DNA from: Gottfriedia acidiceleris
GTDB taxonomy: Bacteria; Bacillota; Bacilli; Bacillales; Bacillaceae_G
Length of the DNA stretch: 64,000 nt
Assembly: GCF_002128425.1 (NCBI RefSeq)
Contig: NZ_NESS01000016.1
Coordinates: forward strand, 1-64,000
Direction of reading: 5' to 3'
How positions within the stretch are numbered: the first letter of the stretch is position 1; each line of letters opens with the position of its first letter. The notes beneath the pieces are model-generated. The model saw only the letters and a list, made by a program, of their open reading frames with translations. It ran no database searches and had not been told where the DNA came from. Position numbers and translations under genes: made by a program. Below, piece by piece: positions 16,440 to 25,740 of the stretch.

Positions 16440-19400
16440 TTGTTTTTAGTAGATTTTCTAAGTCAAGAATTCGCTTCGATTTATGAGGTTGCATTAGAAG
16501 CTGAAAAAAATATATACACAGCTCCTAGAACGAGTATTTTTTATAGTCGTCATACATTAGAACGTGCTGTTAATTGGTTGTATGACAACGATGACTACTT
16601 AATTAAACCCGAAAAAGATACACTACACGAACTACTTTTATCGAAAACTTTTCAAGAAAATTTGAATAGAGGAATGGGTTATACTTTAGATTACATTAGA
16701 AGAATAGGTAACCGGGCTGTACACAGTGAAGAACTATTCCGTTCTAACAAGTCATTAGAAGTATTTAAATACCTTCATTCTTTTTTGGGATGGATCCACA
16801 GGTATTACAGTGAACTTCCGCAAAATGATTATCCATTTAATGAAGAGGTTTTAAAATCTCATCATGTTGGTGGAATTGTTGAAAAGAATGAAGCTGAATT
16901 GCTACAATTATCAAAGCAATTAGAAGATCGTGGTAAAGAATTATCTCTTCTTCAAAAGGAAAATAATGCACTGAAGGAACGTTTACAATATCAAAACCCA
17001 CGTACAAGAGTTAAAAATAACATTACATCTTATACGGAAGAGGAGACACGTACATTAATTATTGATGAAATGTTATTAGAGAGTGGATGGAGTGTTGATA
17101 GAGCAAACCTAACTCATGAACATCCTGTTGATGGACAACCAACTCCTACTGGTAAAGGTTTTGTAGATTATGTTGCTTGGGATGATAGTAAGGTACCAAT
17201 CGCAATTGTTGAAGCTAAAAGAACCAGTATTTCACCTAAAGACGGGCATATTCAAGCTTTGAATTATGCGAGAAGTATAGAAAAACACTATGGAATATTT
17301 CCTGTTATTTTTTTAACGAATGGATTTGATGTATTTATATCAGAGAAAGAAGAAGAATATCCTAGGCGAGTAAACGGTTTCTATCGCCTTGACGAACTAA
17401 GTAGAAGTATTCATCGTAGAGAAAACAAAAAACCTCTTAAAGATATAGTACTGCGTAAGGAAATTGCAGGAAGGTATTATCAGGAAGAGGCAATTCGTCG
17501 CGTCACTGAAACATTTGAAAAAGGTAATCGCCATGCGCTTGTCGTAATGGCGACAGGAACAGGAAAAACTAGGACTGTAGCTTCTCTAATAGATGTATTA
17601 ACACGTGCAGAATGGGTGAAAAAAATACTTTTTTTAGCAGACCGTAAAGAACTTGTATCGCAAGCAAGTGGTACATTTACTGAATTTTTACCTCATCAAC
17701 CATCTGTAAATATGCTAAGAGATCGCTATGATACATCAGCTAATTTTTATTTTTCAACATATGGTACTATGATGAATGCATTAGATCAAAGAAAAAGTAA
17801 TGGTGAAAAGCAATTTAGTGTTGGGGCATTCGATCTAATAGTAATCGATGAGGCACATCGTTCAGTTTATCAAAAATACGGTAGTGTTTTTCAGTACTTT
17901 GATAGTTTGTTAGTTGGATTAACTGCAACACCTAAAAGTGATCTGGATAAAAATACGTTTAGTGTATTCCAGTTAGAAGATGGAATTCCAACTTTTGCAT
18001 ATGAATATGAAAAAGCAGTTGAGGAAAAATTTCTTGTTCCAGCAATACCAATTTCGGTTGAAACGACATTTTTACGAGAAGGAATTCAATACGAATTACT
18101 AAGTGAGGAAGAGAAAGAAAAATACGAAGATACATTTACTGATAGTGTAACTGGTGAAATGCCAACTAGTATCGAACCATCGCATTTAAATGAATGGCTA
18201 TTTAATAGTGATACAATGGATTCTGTTTGGAAAGTGTTGATGGAACATGGTATTAAAATAAATAGCGGCGATGAGATCGGAAAAACTATAATATTTGCTA
18301 AGAATAAGGAACATGCACGTTTCATGGTTGATCGCTTCTATGCTCTATTCGGAAGCCAATATCACAGTGAGTTTGTACAAGTTATTGATTACCATGTGAG
18401 GAATCCTGAGCACATCATTAAAAATTTTAAACGAAGTGATCGGTTTCCAAGAATTGCGGTATCTGTCGATATGCTCGATACAGGGATCGATGTCCCCGAG
18501 ATAGTAAATCTTGTACTCGTGAAACCAGTCTATTCAAAAGCTAAATTTTGGCAAATGATAGGACGAGGTACGAGATTATGTGAAAATCTATTCGGTCCAG
18601 GACTAAATAAAAAGGAATTTTACGTTTTCGATTTTTGTAAAAACATAGAGTTTTTTGAAGCGTTCCCAGAAGGTAAAGAAGCAAAAGCAGTTATACCTCT
18701 AAGTACAAAACTAAATGAGGTCAAGGCTCGATTAATCTTCCAACTTAGCCAAGAAGAGCATAAAGAAGATGATAATAACCTATCTTTAAGAAATAGCTTA
18801 GTAAACGAGTTTCTCCATAATATAAAATCATTAGATAAAACGCATTTTTTAATAAAGCCTTATCGTGCATATGTTGAAAAGTATGAAAATCCTGTTTTTT
18901 GGGAGAGCCTACTGGAAGACGAACTACGTGAAATTATTGATTATATTGCTCCTTTAATAACTGTTGATGATCTCGATAGCAAGAAACGTTTCGATCTTCT
19001 ATTACTTACGGGATTACTTGGTATCCTTAAGGGGGAAGAGGTTTCGCAATCTTTGGTCAAGCGTTTAACTGTGATTGGTCGGGAGTTAGAAAAAAAACGA
19101 AATTTGGAAGAAGTCCAAAATGAAATAAAACTTATTCGTGAAATTCAAAAGCCTATATTTTTTGAACATTGTACAGTGGAGAAACTTCTACATGTACATG
19201 GAAAACTGCGGGATCTCATTAAATATATGGATAAGAACGAAGTGAAACCACTTTACACTGATTTTGTAGACAAAGTTGAAAGTATAACAGTTAGAGAATT
19301 ACCTCGTCAAAGTGATTACCATGATTATCGTACGGAAATTCGATCATATTTGAAAGGTTCCTTAGCACAATCACTTGCCCTTCAAAAAATACGAAACAAC

Positions 19401-19796
19401 AGAGAAATAACATTGAGTGATTTAGAACAATTAGAAAGTATTCTTTTTCAAGAACGAGAAGAAGCCCGTGAAGAATTTTATTCTCATTTTGGCGCTGAAA
19501 AAGGGTTAACAGTACTTGTTCGACAGTTATTAGGTTTAGATTTAGCTGCCGCTAAAGAAGCTTTTAGTGAATTCCTTGAAGATAAAACTCTAAACAGTAA
19601 TCAAATTGATTTTATTAATATTATAATTGATTACTTTGTACAGTACGGAGTACTTGAACCTAAAAAATTGTTTGAAGAGAAACCTTTTACTAATAAACAT
19701 AGTTCAGGGGTAATTGGATTATTTCCAGAAAAAGCGAAACGAATGAAGTTAATGCGTATCGTACAAAGTATTAATAAGCATTCAGAAATAAGCTAA
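16440..19796 (+). CDS. hsdR: type I restriction endonuclease subunit (motor/nuclease)
   Basis: HsdR translocates DNA and cleaves it. The frame opens at 16425, but the Shine-Dalgarno GGAGGTG lies at 16427-16433, so the TTG at 16440 is the likely start (1118 residues). The N-terminal ~150 residues resemble a DUF4145/HEPN-like helical domain (GNRAVH near 90-95). A coiled coil follows, then the nuclease motif D...E-A-K (FVDYVAW...IVEAKRTS, about 240-262), and a superfamily 2 motor with MATGTGKTRT, DEAHRS and GLTATP, motif VI region MIGRGTRL, and a C-terminal helical domain. This belongs to the EcoEI/EcoKI-like branch. A long palindrome after the stop serves as terminator. Confidence 0.94.
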   Translation: MFLVDFLSQEFASIYEVALEAEKNIYTAPRTSIFYSRHTLERAVNWLYDNDDYLIKPEKDTLHELLLSKTFQENLNRGMGYTLDYIRRIGNRAVHSEELFRSNKSLEVFKYLHSFLGWIHRYYSELPQNDYPFNEEVLKSHHVGGIVEKNEAELLQLSKQLEDRGKELSLLQKENNALKERLQYQNPRTRVKNNITSYTEEETRTLIIDEMLLESGWSVDRANLTHEHPVDGQPTPTGKGFVDYVAWDDSKVPIAIVEAKRTSISPKDGHIQALNYARSIEKHYGIFPVIFLTNGFDVFISEKEEEYPRRVNGFYRLDELSRSIHRRENKKPLKDIVLRKEIAGRYYQEEAIRRVTETFEKGNRHALVVMATGTGKTRTVASLIDVLTRAEWVKKILFLADRKELVSQASGTFTEFLPHQPSVNMLRDRYDTSANFYFSTYGTMMNALDQRKSNGEKQFSVGAFDLIVIDEAHRSVYQKYGSVFQYFDSLLVGLTATPKSDLDKNTFSVFQLEDGIPTFAYEYEKAVEEKFLVPAIPISVETTFLREGIQYELLSEEEKEKYEDTFTDSVTGEMPTSIEPSHLNEWLFNSDTMDSVWKVLMEHGIKINSGDEIGKTIIFAKNKEHARFMVDRFYALFGSQYHSEFVQVIDYHVRNPEHIIKNFKRSDRFPRIAVSVDMLDTGIDVPEIVNLVLVKPVYSKAKFWQMIGRGTRLCENLFGPGLNKKEFYVFDFCKNIEFFEAFPEGKEAKAVIPLSTKLNEVKARLIFQLSQEEHKEDDNNLSLRNSLVNEFLHNIKSLDKTHFLIKPYRAYVEKYENPVFWESLLEDELREIIDYIAPLITVDDLDSKKRFDLLLLTGLLGILKGEEVSQSLVKRLTVIGRELEKKRNLEEVQNEIKLIREIQKPIFFEHCTVEKLLHVHGKLRDLIKYMDKNEVKPLYTDFVDKVESITVRELPRQSDYHDYRTEIRSYLKGSLAQSLALQKIRNNREITLSDLEQLESILFQEREEAREEFYSHFGAEKGLTVLVRQLLGLDLAAAKEAFSEFLEDKTLNSNQIDFINIIIDYFVQYGVLEPKKLFEEKPFTNKHSSGVIGLFPEKAKRMKLMRIVQSINKHSEIS

Positions 19797-19797
19797 C

Positions 19798-19837
19798 AAA
19801 TAATGGTGAATTGACATATGTCAATTCACCATTATTT
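19798..19837. terminator. bidirectional terminator, 40-bp perfect palindrome
   Basis: AAATAATGGTGAATTGACA followed by its exact complement in inverted order makes a perfect 40-bp palindrome, between the convergent genes hsdR (+) and the 88-residue gene (-). T-rich DNA flanks both sides. Confidence 0.8.
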
Positions 19838-19891
19838 GATTTGTTTACTAATCTCATATGATCGAAAAAATATTAATAAGAGTTAGTAATA

Positions 19892-20158
19892 TCATGTATG
19901 TTCTAATTTATTTTTATCCATAAATTTTTTGTGTATTTTTGATTTGAATCCTTGCATGGCGAGAGGAATTGCTACTGAATTTGCACTCAAAATCTCATCA
20001 TGAAAGTTTTGAAACTCCTTAGGAGATACACGACCGTTCCCTTCAATTATAACGAGTTGTTTCTTTTCTTCTTCTTTATCAATTTGAGTGAAAACCCAAA
20101 AAGATGCTTTGTGATTTTGACTATTTACTCGATGCACTTTTACTTTACTAATCTTCAT
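19892..20158 (-). CDS. unknown 88-residue cargo protein
   Basis: Not recognised. The start is the ATG at 20158 (MKISKVKVH), nine bases after GGAGGGG (20168-20174 on the other strand); the longer open frame to 20203 would include the Shine-Dalgarno. The N-terminal 45 residues look like a beta-rich domain (KVKVHRVNSQNHKASFWVFTQI) and the rest is helical and basic. It is convergent with hsdR and divergent from the 154-residue gene. Confidence 0.55.
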   Translation of the reverse strand: MKISKVKVHRVNSQNHKASFWVFTQIDKEEEKKQLVIIEGNGRVSPKEFQNFHDEILSANSVAIPLAMQGFKSKIHKKFMDKNKLEHT

Positions 20159-20366
20159 ATCACGTAACCCCTCCTTAAAATAATATATCTCATAATAGCC
20201 CACATACTAATTTATGGTAAGTGCATGTGAAAAAATGACAAAGTGTAAAACATGTCAAATCAAATGCGCTAAAACGAAGCAATGAAAAGAAACTTAAAAA
20301 TAAAAAAAGGAGATTTTTATGATAAAAAGAATAACTAATCATTCTATAAAAAAAGGGTGATTAGAA

Positions 20367-20831
20367 ATGTATTTCGATAATCTTAGAAAAGTATTGAAGA
20401 TTTATAATAACGATTCAAAAACAGATCTTGCAATAAAAACAAAAGAAATTTTAATTAAAAATGGTAAAATTAAGGACTCGGTAAGAGTAACCGAAATTAA
20501 GGAGTATTTAGAAAATTTTATCTCTGGTGAAAAAAACACATCAACAGTTTATTTAGAAGGGTTTTTAGCTGCAATAGATACGTATGGTGAAGACTATGCT
20601 CTTACCCTGATAAAGGGAAGTAAGACAAATAATAGTGATCCTTCTTGGCGTGATATTATGCTGTTAATAACAAACGATTTACCTATAAAACAGTTAAAAA
20701 AATATAAAGGAAATATAGCTATTATACTTAAATTTAAAGATCTATTTAGTACGTTAGCTGAAAAGTGTATTACGAATGATGAAAGTGAAACGTTAACAAG
20801 GCTTGAAACATTAATAAAGATATTTAGATGA
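20367..20831 (+). CDS. unknown 154-residue cargo protein
   Basis: Not recognised. It starts after AGGGTGATT. The protein appears all-helical and soluble, with several Lys/Glu-rich segments. It sits alone between a divergent 88-residue gene and a terminator in front of the tns operon. No motif supports a function. Confidence 0.55.
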   Translation: MYFDNLRKVLKIYNNDSKTDLAIKTKEILIKNGKIKDSVRVTEIKEYLENFISGEKNTSTVYLEGFLAAIDTYGEDYALTLIKGSKTNNSDPSWRDIMLLITNDLPIKQLKKYKGNIAIILKFKDLFSTLAEKCITNDESETLTRLETLIKIFR

Positions 20832-20847
20832 ATAAATTAATACTATT

Positions 20848-20893
20848 AACAGATACATTTACGATAATGTATCTGTTTTTTTTTTTTTTTGTG
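20848..20893 (+). terminator. terminator before the tns operon
   Basis: Stem ACAGATACATT/AATGTATCTGT with a 6-base loop, followed by a run of about 16 T. It insulates the tns operon from upstream cargo. Confidence 0.92.
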
Positions 20894-20928
20894 TTTCCAA
20901 ACACAAATATGTATATAATTTGTGTTTT
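20888..20928 (+). promoter_or_regulatory. tns operon promoter with triple inverted operator
   Basis: Three 9-bp half-sites alternate in orientation: TTTGTGTTT (20888-20896), AAACACAAA (20899-20907) and TTTGTGTTT (20920-20928). A -10-like TATAAT lies at 20914-20919 between the second and third. This is a plausible autoregulatory operator for tnsABCD, with a leader of about 170 nt to tnsA. The binding protein is unknown; neither the half-site nor its spacing resembles the TnsB repeats. Confidence 0.5.
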
Positions 20929-21097
20929 TAAGCAACACTAATATTAGGATAAATATCATTTGTTTACCTATATTGATTTAGATTACTTACTATTTTCCTA
21001 TGTGAAAAATGCAAGTTTTCTATTGTTCTGAAGGGCGGAATTACCAATGTAAAAATTTTAATACCTAGTTATACTGTTTCTCTAGGGAGTGATTATT

Positions 21098-21904
21098 TTG
21101 GCAAAACGTAAAAGAGTGCTAACTGAAAAAAAAATTGATCAATTTGAGAAAGAAGGTAGAGGACAAGGGGAAAAGGAAAATTATAAGCCATGGTTTAATA
21201 TTCAAGATGTGTCTTCTCACGGTTTATCTACTCGCGTAATGGGCTGGAAGACAAATCGAATTCATCATTTTTTATCTAAAAATGAAACGAATTTTTTTTA
21301 TGAATGTGAATGGAATTTACATGTAAAAGATATTCGAGAACAATTTCCCCTTCATAGAATCGATACATTGGAAATTGCAAAGGAAAAAGGAATTAAACAT
21401 CCAGTTGATCCACACTCAAAAACTCCTATTGTAATGACAACAGATTTTTTACTAACTTTAGAGATTGACGGGCAAAAAAAATTAGTTGCAAGAACTGTAA
21501 AGCCATCGAGCGATCTAGAAAACGGAAGAACACTAGAAAAATTCGAAATTGAACGTGAGTATTGGGAAAGACAGGGGATTGATTGGGGAATATATACTGA
21601 ACTTGAGACGCAAAAAGATTTTGTAAATAATGTTGAATGGTTACATGGAGCGTATTATTTGCATAATGATTTTCAGCAGTCCGTATATGAGGCACTTTTA
21701 TATCAGTTAAAATTATCTCTTCAAAACTATGGAAAACCCATTATTAAGGTTTTAGTGGATTTCGAAAATAAATTTAACTTAGAAAATGGCTTAGGTGTTG
21801 AACTGTTTAAGCATTTGATATGTCGAAAAAAGGTTGAAGTAAATATTAGTAAAAGGATCCAACTCCATTTTAATGTAGAAGATATTATTTTATCAGTAGA
21901 TTAA
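21098..21904 (+). CDS. tnsA: TnsA-type transposase endonuclease subunit
   Basis: TnsA cuts the 5' ends of the transposon during cut-and-paste transposition with TnsB. The best start is TTG 21098, six bases after AGGGAGTG (21084-21091), giving 268 residues. A restriction-endonuclease-like catalytic set is visible: Glu69/Glu71 in FYECEWNLHV, Asp116 in TTDFLL, and Lys135 in ARTVKPSSDL, the order E-D-x-K seen in Tn7 TnsA. A helical C-terminal region, probably contacting TnsC, follows. It is the first gene of tnsA-tnsB-tnsC-tnsD with 4-bp spacing to tnsB. Confidence 0.9.
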   Translation: MAKRKRVLTEKKIDQFEKEGRGQGEKENYKPWFNIQDVSSHGLSTRVMGWKTNRIHHFLSKNETNFFYECEWNLHVKDIREQFPLHRIDTLEIAKEKGIKHPVDPHSKTPIVMTTDFLLTLEIDGQKKLVARTVKPSSDLENGRTLEKFEIEREYWERQGIDWGIYTELETQKDFVNNVEWLHGAYYLHNDFQQSVYEALLYQLKLSLQNYGKPIIKVLVDFENKFNLENGLGVELFKHLICRKKVEVNISKRIQLHFNVEDIILSVD

Positions 21905-21908
21905 GGTT

Positions 21909-24086
21909 GTGAAACAAGTGTTTGTTTTAAATGACATTCTTCAAATTACCGATATAAATGGTACAACAAAAGAGAGACTTCTGTATATCGATGAAGATTA
22001 TAAATATTGTTATTGCATTAATATTTTTGATAAAAAAGCATTACCAATTAAAAGAAAGCTTTCAGATCTTGAAGAGCTATTTAACTCTCATATGTTAGAA
22101 ATTTGTTCAGAGGAGCCGTTTAGTTATATCTATAAGGAAGATGAGAACTTATCACAAAAACAAAAAGAAATTAGAGACAAGAGATGGGGAATTATAGGAG
22201 AAATTGTGGAAAATGAGCCAGACATTTATGAAAAACATATTCGTGGTAGATTAGTAGAAGAGTTATCTCGTTCAACAAAAAAAATAAAATCCGTAATATA
22301 TGATTATTTAAAACAATATTGGAGGCTTGGTAAGATAAAAAATGCACTTCTTCCAAACTATCAAAATTCCGGTGGAAAAGGTAAGGATAAAATCCTTAAT
22401 CACAAGAAGACTGGAAGAAAAAGAAAAAACAGTGTGCTTGGTGAAGGTACTAATGTAACTGAAGAAATTAAGAACATATTTCAATTAAGTTACAAGAGGT
22501 ATCTATCTAATCCAGGGAATTATTCTCTCAAAATCGCTTATGAAAGAATGATCCAGGATTTCTTTGTTTCAGAGTATCGATATGAAAATGGTACTAAAAA
22601 AGTTATTGTTAAGGATAGAAACGAGATTCCTACAATAAGGCAATTTAAATACTGGTATAACAAAATGTACTCCACTGAGCAAAAAATTAGGCAGAAAAAA
22701 GGTAATAGGAAATTTGAATTAGAAAACCGGCCTCTTTTGGGAACCTCTACAGGTGATATGTATGGACCAGGTACACAATTTCAGGTAGATGCAACTGTTG
22801 GAGATGTTTATCTTGTTAGTAAGTTTAATCGAAATTGGATAATTGGTAGACCAGTTATCTATTTCGTAATTGATAATTTTAGCCGCATGGTTGTTGGTAT
22901 GTATGTGGGGTTAGAAGGCCCTTCCTGGAAGGGAGCAAGTACTGCAATAGCAAACACTGTAAGTGATAAGGTAGCATACTGCAGAAAATATGGTATTGAA
23001 ATAAAAAAAGAGGAATGGGATGTGAATCATTTACCACAATCATTCCTAGCAGATAATGGAGAATTTGAGGGCTATGACGTAGAAAGATTAATTAAGACAT
23101 TTAATGTAAAAGTTGATAATACTGCACCCTATCGGGGAGATATGAAGGGAATTGTTGAGCAACATTTTAGAACTATAAACCTTAAAGTAAAACCTTTTGT
23201 TCCTGGAGTAGTTGATTCAAGTGTCCGTGTAAGAGGTGATAAAGACTACAAGTTAGATGGAAAATTGACTATTAATGAGTTTACCGAGATCATTATTAAA
23301 TGTGTTATTAATCATAACAATCATAAATACTTATCAAATTATGTAATGGATCAGCACATGATAAGTGATGGAGTAGAACCCATTCCTTGCCGTCTATGGG
23401 AATGGGGAATAAAAAATCGAGCAGGTAGATTAAGACATTTTTCAGAGGATATTGTAAAACTTCAATTACTTCCACGTAAAAAAGCTAGCGTGACTTCTAA
23501 TGGAATAGAATTTAATGAAATGAAATATTCATGTCCAAGGGCCATAAAAGAAGGATGGTTTGTAGATGCTCGTAAAAAATCATGGAGAATTGAGATTTGT
23601 TATGATGATCGAGACGTAACACATATTTATATTCCAAATGAAAATGGTAGTTATGAAGTCTGTACTTTATTAGAACATCAAAGTCGCTATAAGCACCATA
23701 CACTTGCCGATGTTATATACCTATTAGACTATGAAAAATTTCAAAAGGAAAAGTCAGAGCACTTACTATTACAGAAGAAGATCGATTTAAATAGCGATAT
23801 CCAAAATGTTGTTAAAAGAGCTGAAGAAGCGTTTAGAAACGAAAAAAGTGAAATCAGTGATGCGCAGCGAAAAATAGGAATAAATGAAAATCGAATTATT
23901 GAGAAAGAAGCAAGAAAAACAGAAGAAGCGATAATACTATCAATTCCTGAAAAGAATTCGGATCCTGATATGTTAGTTTCTTTTGAAAAATTGGAATTAG
24001 AAAGTGAAAATATAGTTAATAAAAGCAGGTACGATATGTTGCTTCAAAAGCAGAAGGAGATGAAAGAGCGTGCACTTGGAAAGTAA
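21909..24086 (+). CDS. tnsB: TnsB-type DDE transposase
   Basis: TnsB binds the end repeats and catalyses 3'-end cleavage and joining. The 725-residue protein starts at GTG (no ATG fits). An N-terminal helix-turn-helix region (about 90-250) is followed by the integrase/RNase H core with Asp294 (FQVDATVG), Asp382 (LADNGEFEG) and Glu417 (GIVEQHF), a DD34E spacing close to Tn7's. A Mu-type C-terminal beta-barrel and a charged helical tail (about 600-725), the usual TnsC-contacting region, follow. It overlaps tnsC by 17 bp. The end repeats of this element are its expected binding sites. Confidence 0.95.
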   Translation: MKQVFVLNDILQITDINGTTKERLLYIDEDYKYCYCINIFDKKALPIKRKLSDLEELFNSHMLEICSEEPFSYIYKEDENLSQKQKEIRDKRWGIIGEIVENEPDIYEKHIRGRLVEELSRSTKKIKSVIYDYLKQYWRLGKIKNALLPNYQNSGGKGKDKILNHKKTGRKRKNSVLGEGTNVTEEIKNIFQLSYKRYLSNPGNYSLKIAYERMIQDFFVSEYRYENGTKKVIVKDRNEIPTIRQFKYWYNKMYSTEQKIRQKKGNRKFELENRPLLGTSTGDMYGPGTQFQVDATVGDVYLVSKFNRNWIIGRPVIYFVIDNFSRMVVGMYVGLEGPSWKGASTAIANTVSDKVAYCRKYGIEIKKEEWDVNHLPQSFLADNGEFEGYDVERLIKTFNVKVDNTAPYRGDMKGIVEQHFRTINLKVKPFVPGVVDSSVRVRGDKDYKLDGKLTINEFTEIIIKCVINHNNHKYLSNYVMDQHMISDGVEPIPCRLWEWGIKNRAGRLRHFSEDIVKLQLLPRKKASVTSNGIEFNEMKYSCPRAIKEGWFVDARKKSWRIEICYDDRDVTHIYIPNENGSYEVCTLLEHQSRYKHHTLADVIYLLDYEKFQKEKSEHLLLQKKIDLNSDIQNVVKRAEEAFRNEKSEISDAQRKIGINENRIIEKEARKTEEAIILSIPEKNSDPDMLVSFEKLELESENIVNKSRYDMLLQKQKEMKERALGK

Positions 24087-25719
24087 TTTATCCAACGGGT
24101 ATGAAGAATTGGAGATGGTAGAGGCCGCCTATGATAAGCAAATCCTTGAGGAGTTTTGTGGAAATCCACTAATTGAAGCACTTCCTCCAATTTTGACTGA
24201 GGAAGAAATAATCATACTAACTTCAAAATTTCCAAGATTCAATGAAAAAGAAAGATACCTCAATCCAACCTATCGCTATCATTGTATTCAGAGACTCTTT
24301 CAATATTTTCAGCCATTTGAAATCCATTTGAATTTAGAACAACGGATTTCTAGAGCTATTAGGCAAGGGTATTTATCAAGGAATCCTCTCAATGCTGATT
24401 ATGTCTCAAGAGTACAAGAAAATTATCTAAAACTAAAAAAAGGTGAGTTAATAGAAGATTATTCGACAAAGGCTCGACAAACATCTACTGGATTTACTAT
24501 CATTGGCTTTTCAGGTATTGGAAAATCAACTGCTATTGATAAAATATTATCTTTATATCCGAAATTAATTAAACACACATCATATAAAGGTAAGATGTTT
24601 GATAAAATGCAAATCCCCTACCTAAAAATAGATTGTCCTCACAACGGCTCACTAAAAGGATTGTGTGTGGAATTCTTTTCTGCAATTGATCGTGTTATTG
24701 GGTCAAAATATTTTAAAAAATTTAACACTAGAAATAACATAGATACATTATTACAGCACATAATTCACTTAGCTCACACATATTCAATTGGAATTTTAAT
24801 TATCGATGAGATCCAACATCTCAAATTGAATAAGGCAGGAGGAAGTGAAAAAATGCTAAATTTTTTTGTAACACTGGTAAATACGATAAACCTGCCTGTT
24901 GTAATGGTTGGAACAAACAAAGCTACTTCTATTTTACAAAGTCAATTTAGACAGGCTAGAAGAGGGAGTGGTCAAGGTGATTTAATTTGGAACCAAATGC
25001 CGTTCGATGAAAATTGGAAACTGTTTATTATGGGGATGTGGGATTTTCAATGGACCAAAAATTTTACTCCATTAACAGAAGAAATAAACAAACTAATTTA
25101 CGAAGAAAGCCAAGGAATTATTGATATTGCAGTAAAAATATTTATGATCGCTCAATTGCGTGCAATCAGTTCAGGAACAGAAAAATTAACTCCCGCAATA
25201 TTGAGAAAGGTAGTAAAAGAAGATTTGAAACTTGTACGGCCTATGTTGTTAGCATTAAAGTCTGGGATTCCAAGTGAAATAAATAAGTATGATGATATAA
25301 AGCCTATTGACATGGATGAGCAAATGGAAAAGTTTCGCGCATCTGTTGAACTACAAGAAAAAGTACGATTACAGAAGAAAATTGAAGAATCGAAACGAAA
25401 TGCAAAGCGAGCTTCAATGATGGAAGAAATTGTTTTGTTTTTACTTGAAATGGGTACAAATGAGCAAGTCGCAAAGCGTATTTCAGAAAAAATAATTAAA
25501 TCAGGGGATGAATCACTTATTTTGGTGGATGCCAAAAAGGAAGCAATGAAACTACTTCTCTTAAACGATGAAAGGGATAATGAAAAAAGACAAAAAAATG
25601 TTGCTCCAAATATAAAGCCAATAAATACTCTTATGAAAATTCATACTGATGCTAAAAAGAATAAAGTATCAGTTTATGAAAAATTAAGAGAAGCTGGCTA
25701 TATAAAAATAATATTATAG
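24070..25719 (+). CDS. tnsC: TnsC-type AAA+ target regulator
   Basis: TnsC is the ATPase that links target selection by TnsD to the TnsAB transposase. The 549-residue protein starts at GTG 24070, nine bases after AAGGAGA inside tnsB. Walker A is GFSGIGKST (146-154); Walker B is ILIIDEIQHL with Asp246 and Glu247; sensor-like MVGTNK follows near 286-291. Its N-terminal extension (1-130) matches Tn7-type TnsC rather than the shorter Tn5053 or CAST forms. The overlap with tnsB implies coupling. Confidence 0.94.
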   Translation: MHLESNLSNGYEELEMVEAAYDKQILEEFCGNPLIEALPPILTEEEIIILTSKFPRFNEKERYLNPTYRYHCIQRLFQYFQPFEIHLNLEQRISRAIRQGYLSRNPLNADYVSRVQENYLKLKKGELIEDYSTKARQTSTGFTIIGFSGIGKSTAIDKILSLYPKLIKHTSYKGKMFDKMQIPYLKIDCPHNGSLKGLCVEFFSAIDRVIGSKYFKKFNTRNNIDTLLQHIIHLAHTYSIGILIIDEIQHLKLNKAGGSEKMLNFFVTLVNTINLPVVMVGTNKATSILQSQFRQARRGSGQGDLIWNQMPFDENWKLFIMGMWDFQWTKNFTPLTEEINKLIYEESQGIIDIAVKIFMIAQLRAISSGTEKLTPAILRKVVKEDLKLVRPMLLALKSGIPSEINKYDDIKPIDMDEQMEKFRASVELQEKVRLQKKIEESKRNAKRASMMEEIVLFLLEMGTNEQVAKRISEKIIKSGDESLILVDAKKEAMKLLLLNDERDNEKRQKNVAPNIKPINTLMKIHTDAKKNKVSVYEKLREAGYIKIIL

Positions 25720-25740
25720 GATTTTATTAGGAGTGGTCTA

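Noticed and set aside
19798-19837. 40-bp palindrome as a recombination site
   Set aside because: It lies between convergent genes with T-rich flanks, which a bidirectional terminator explains.
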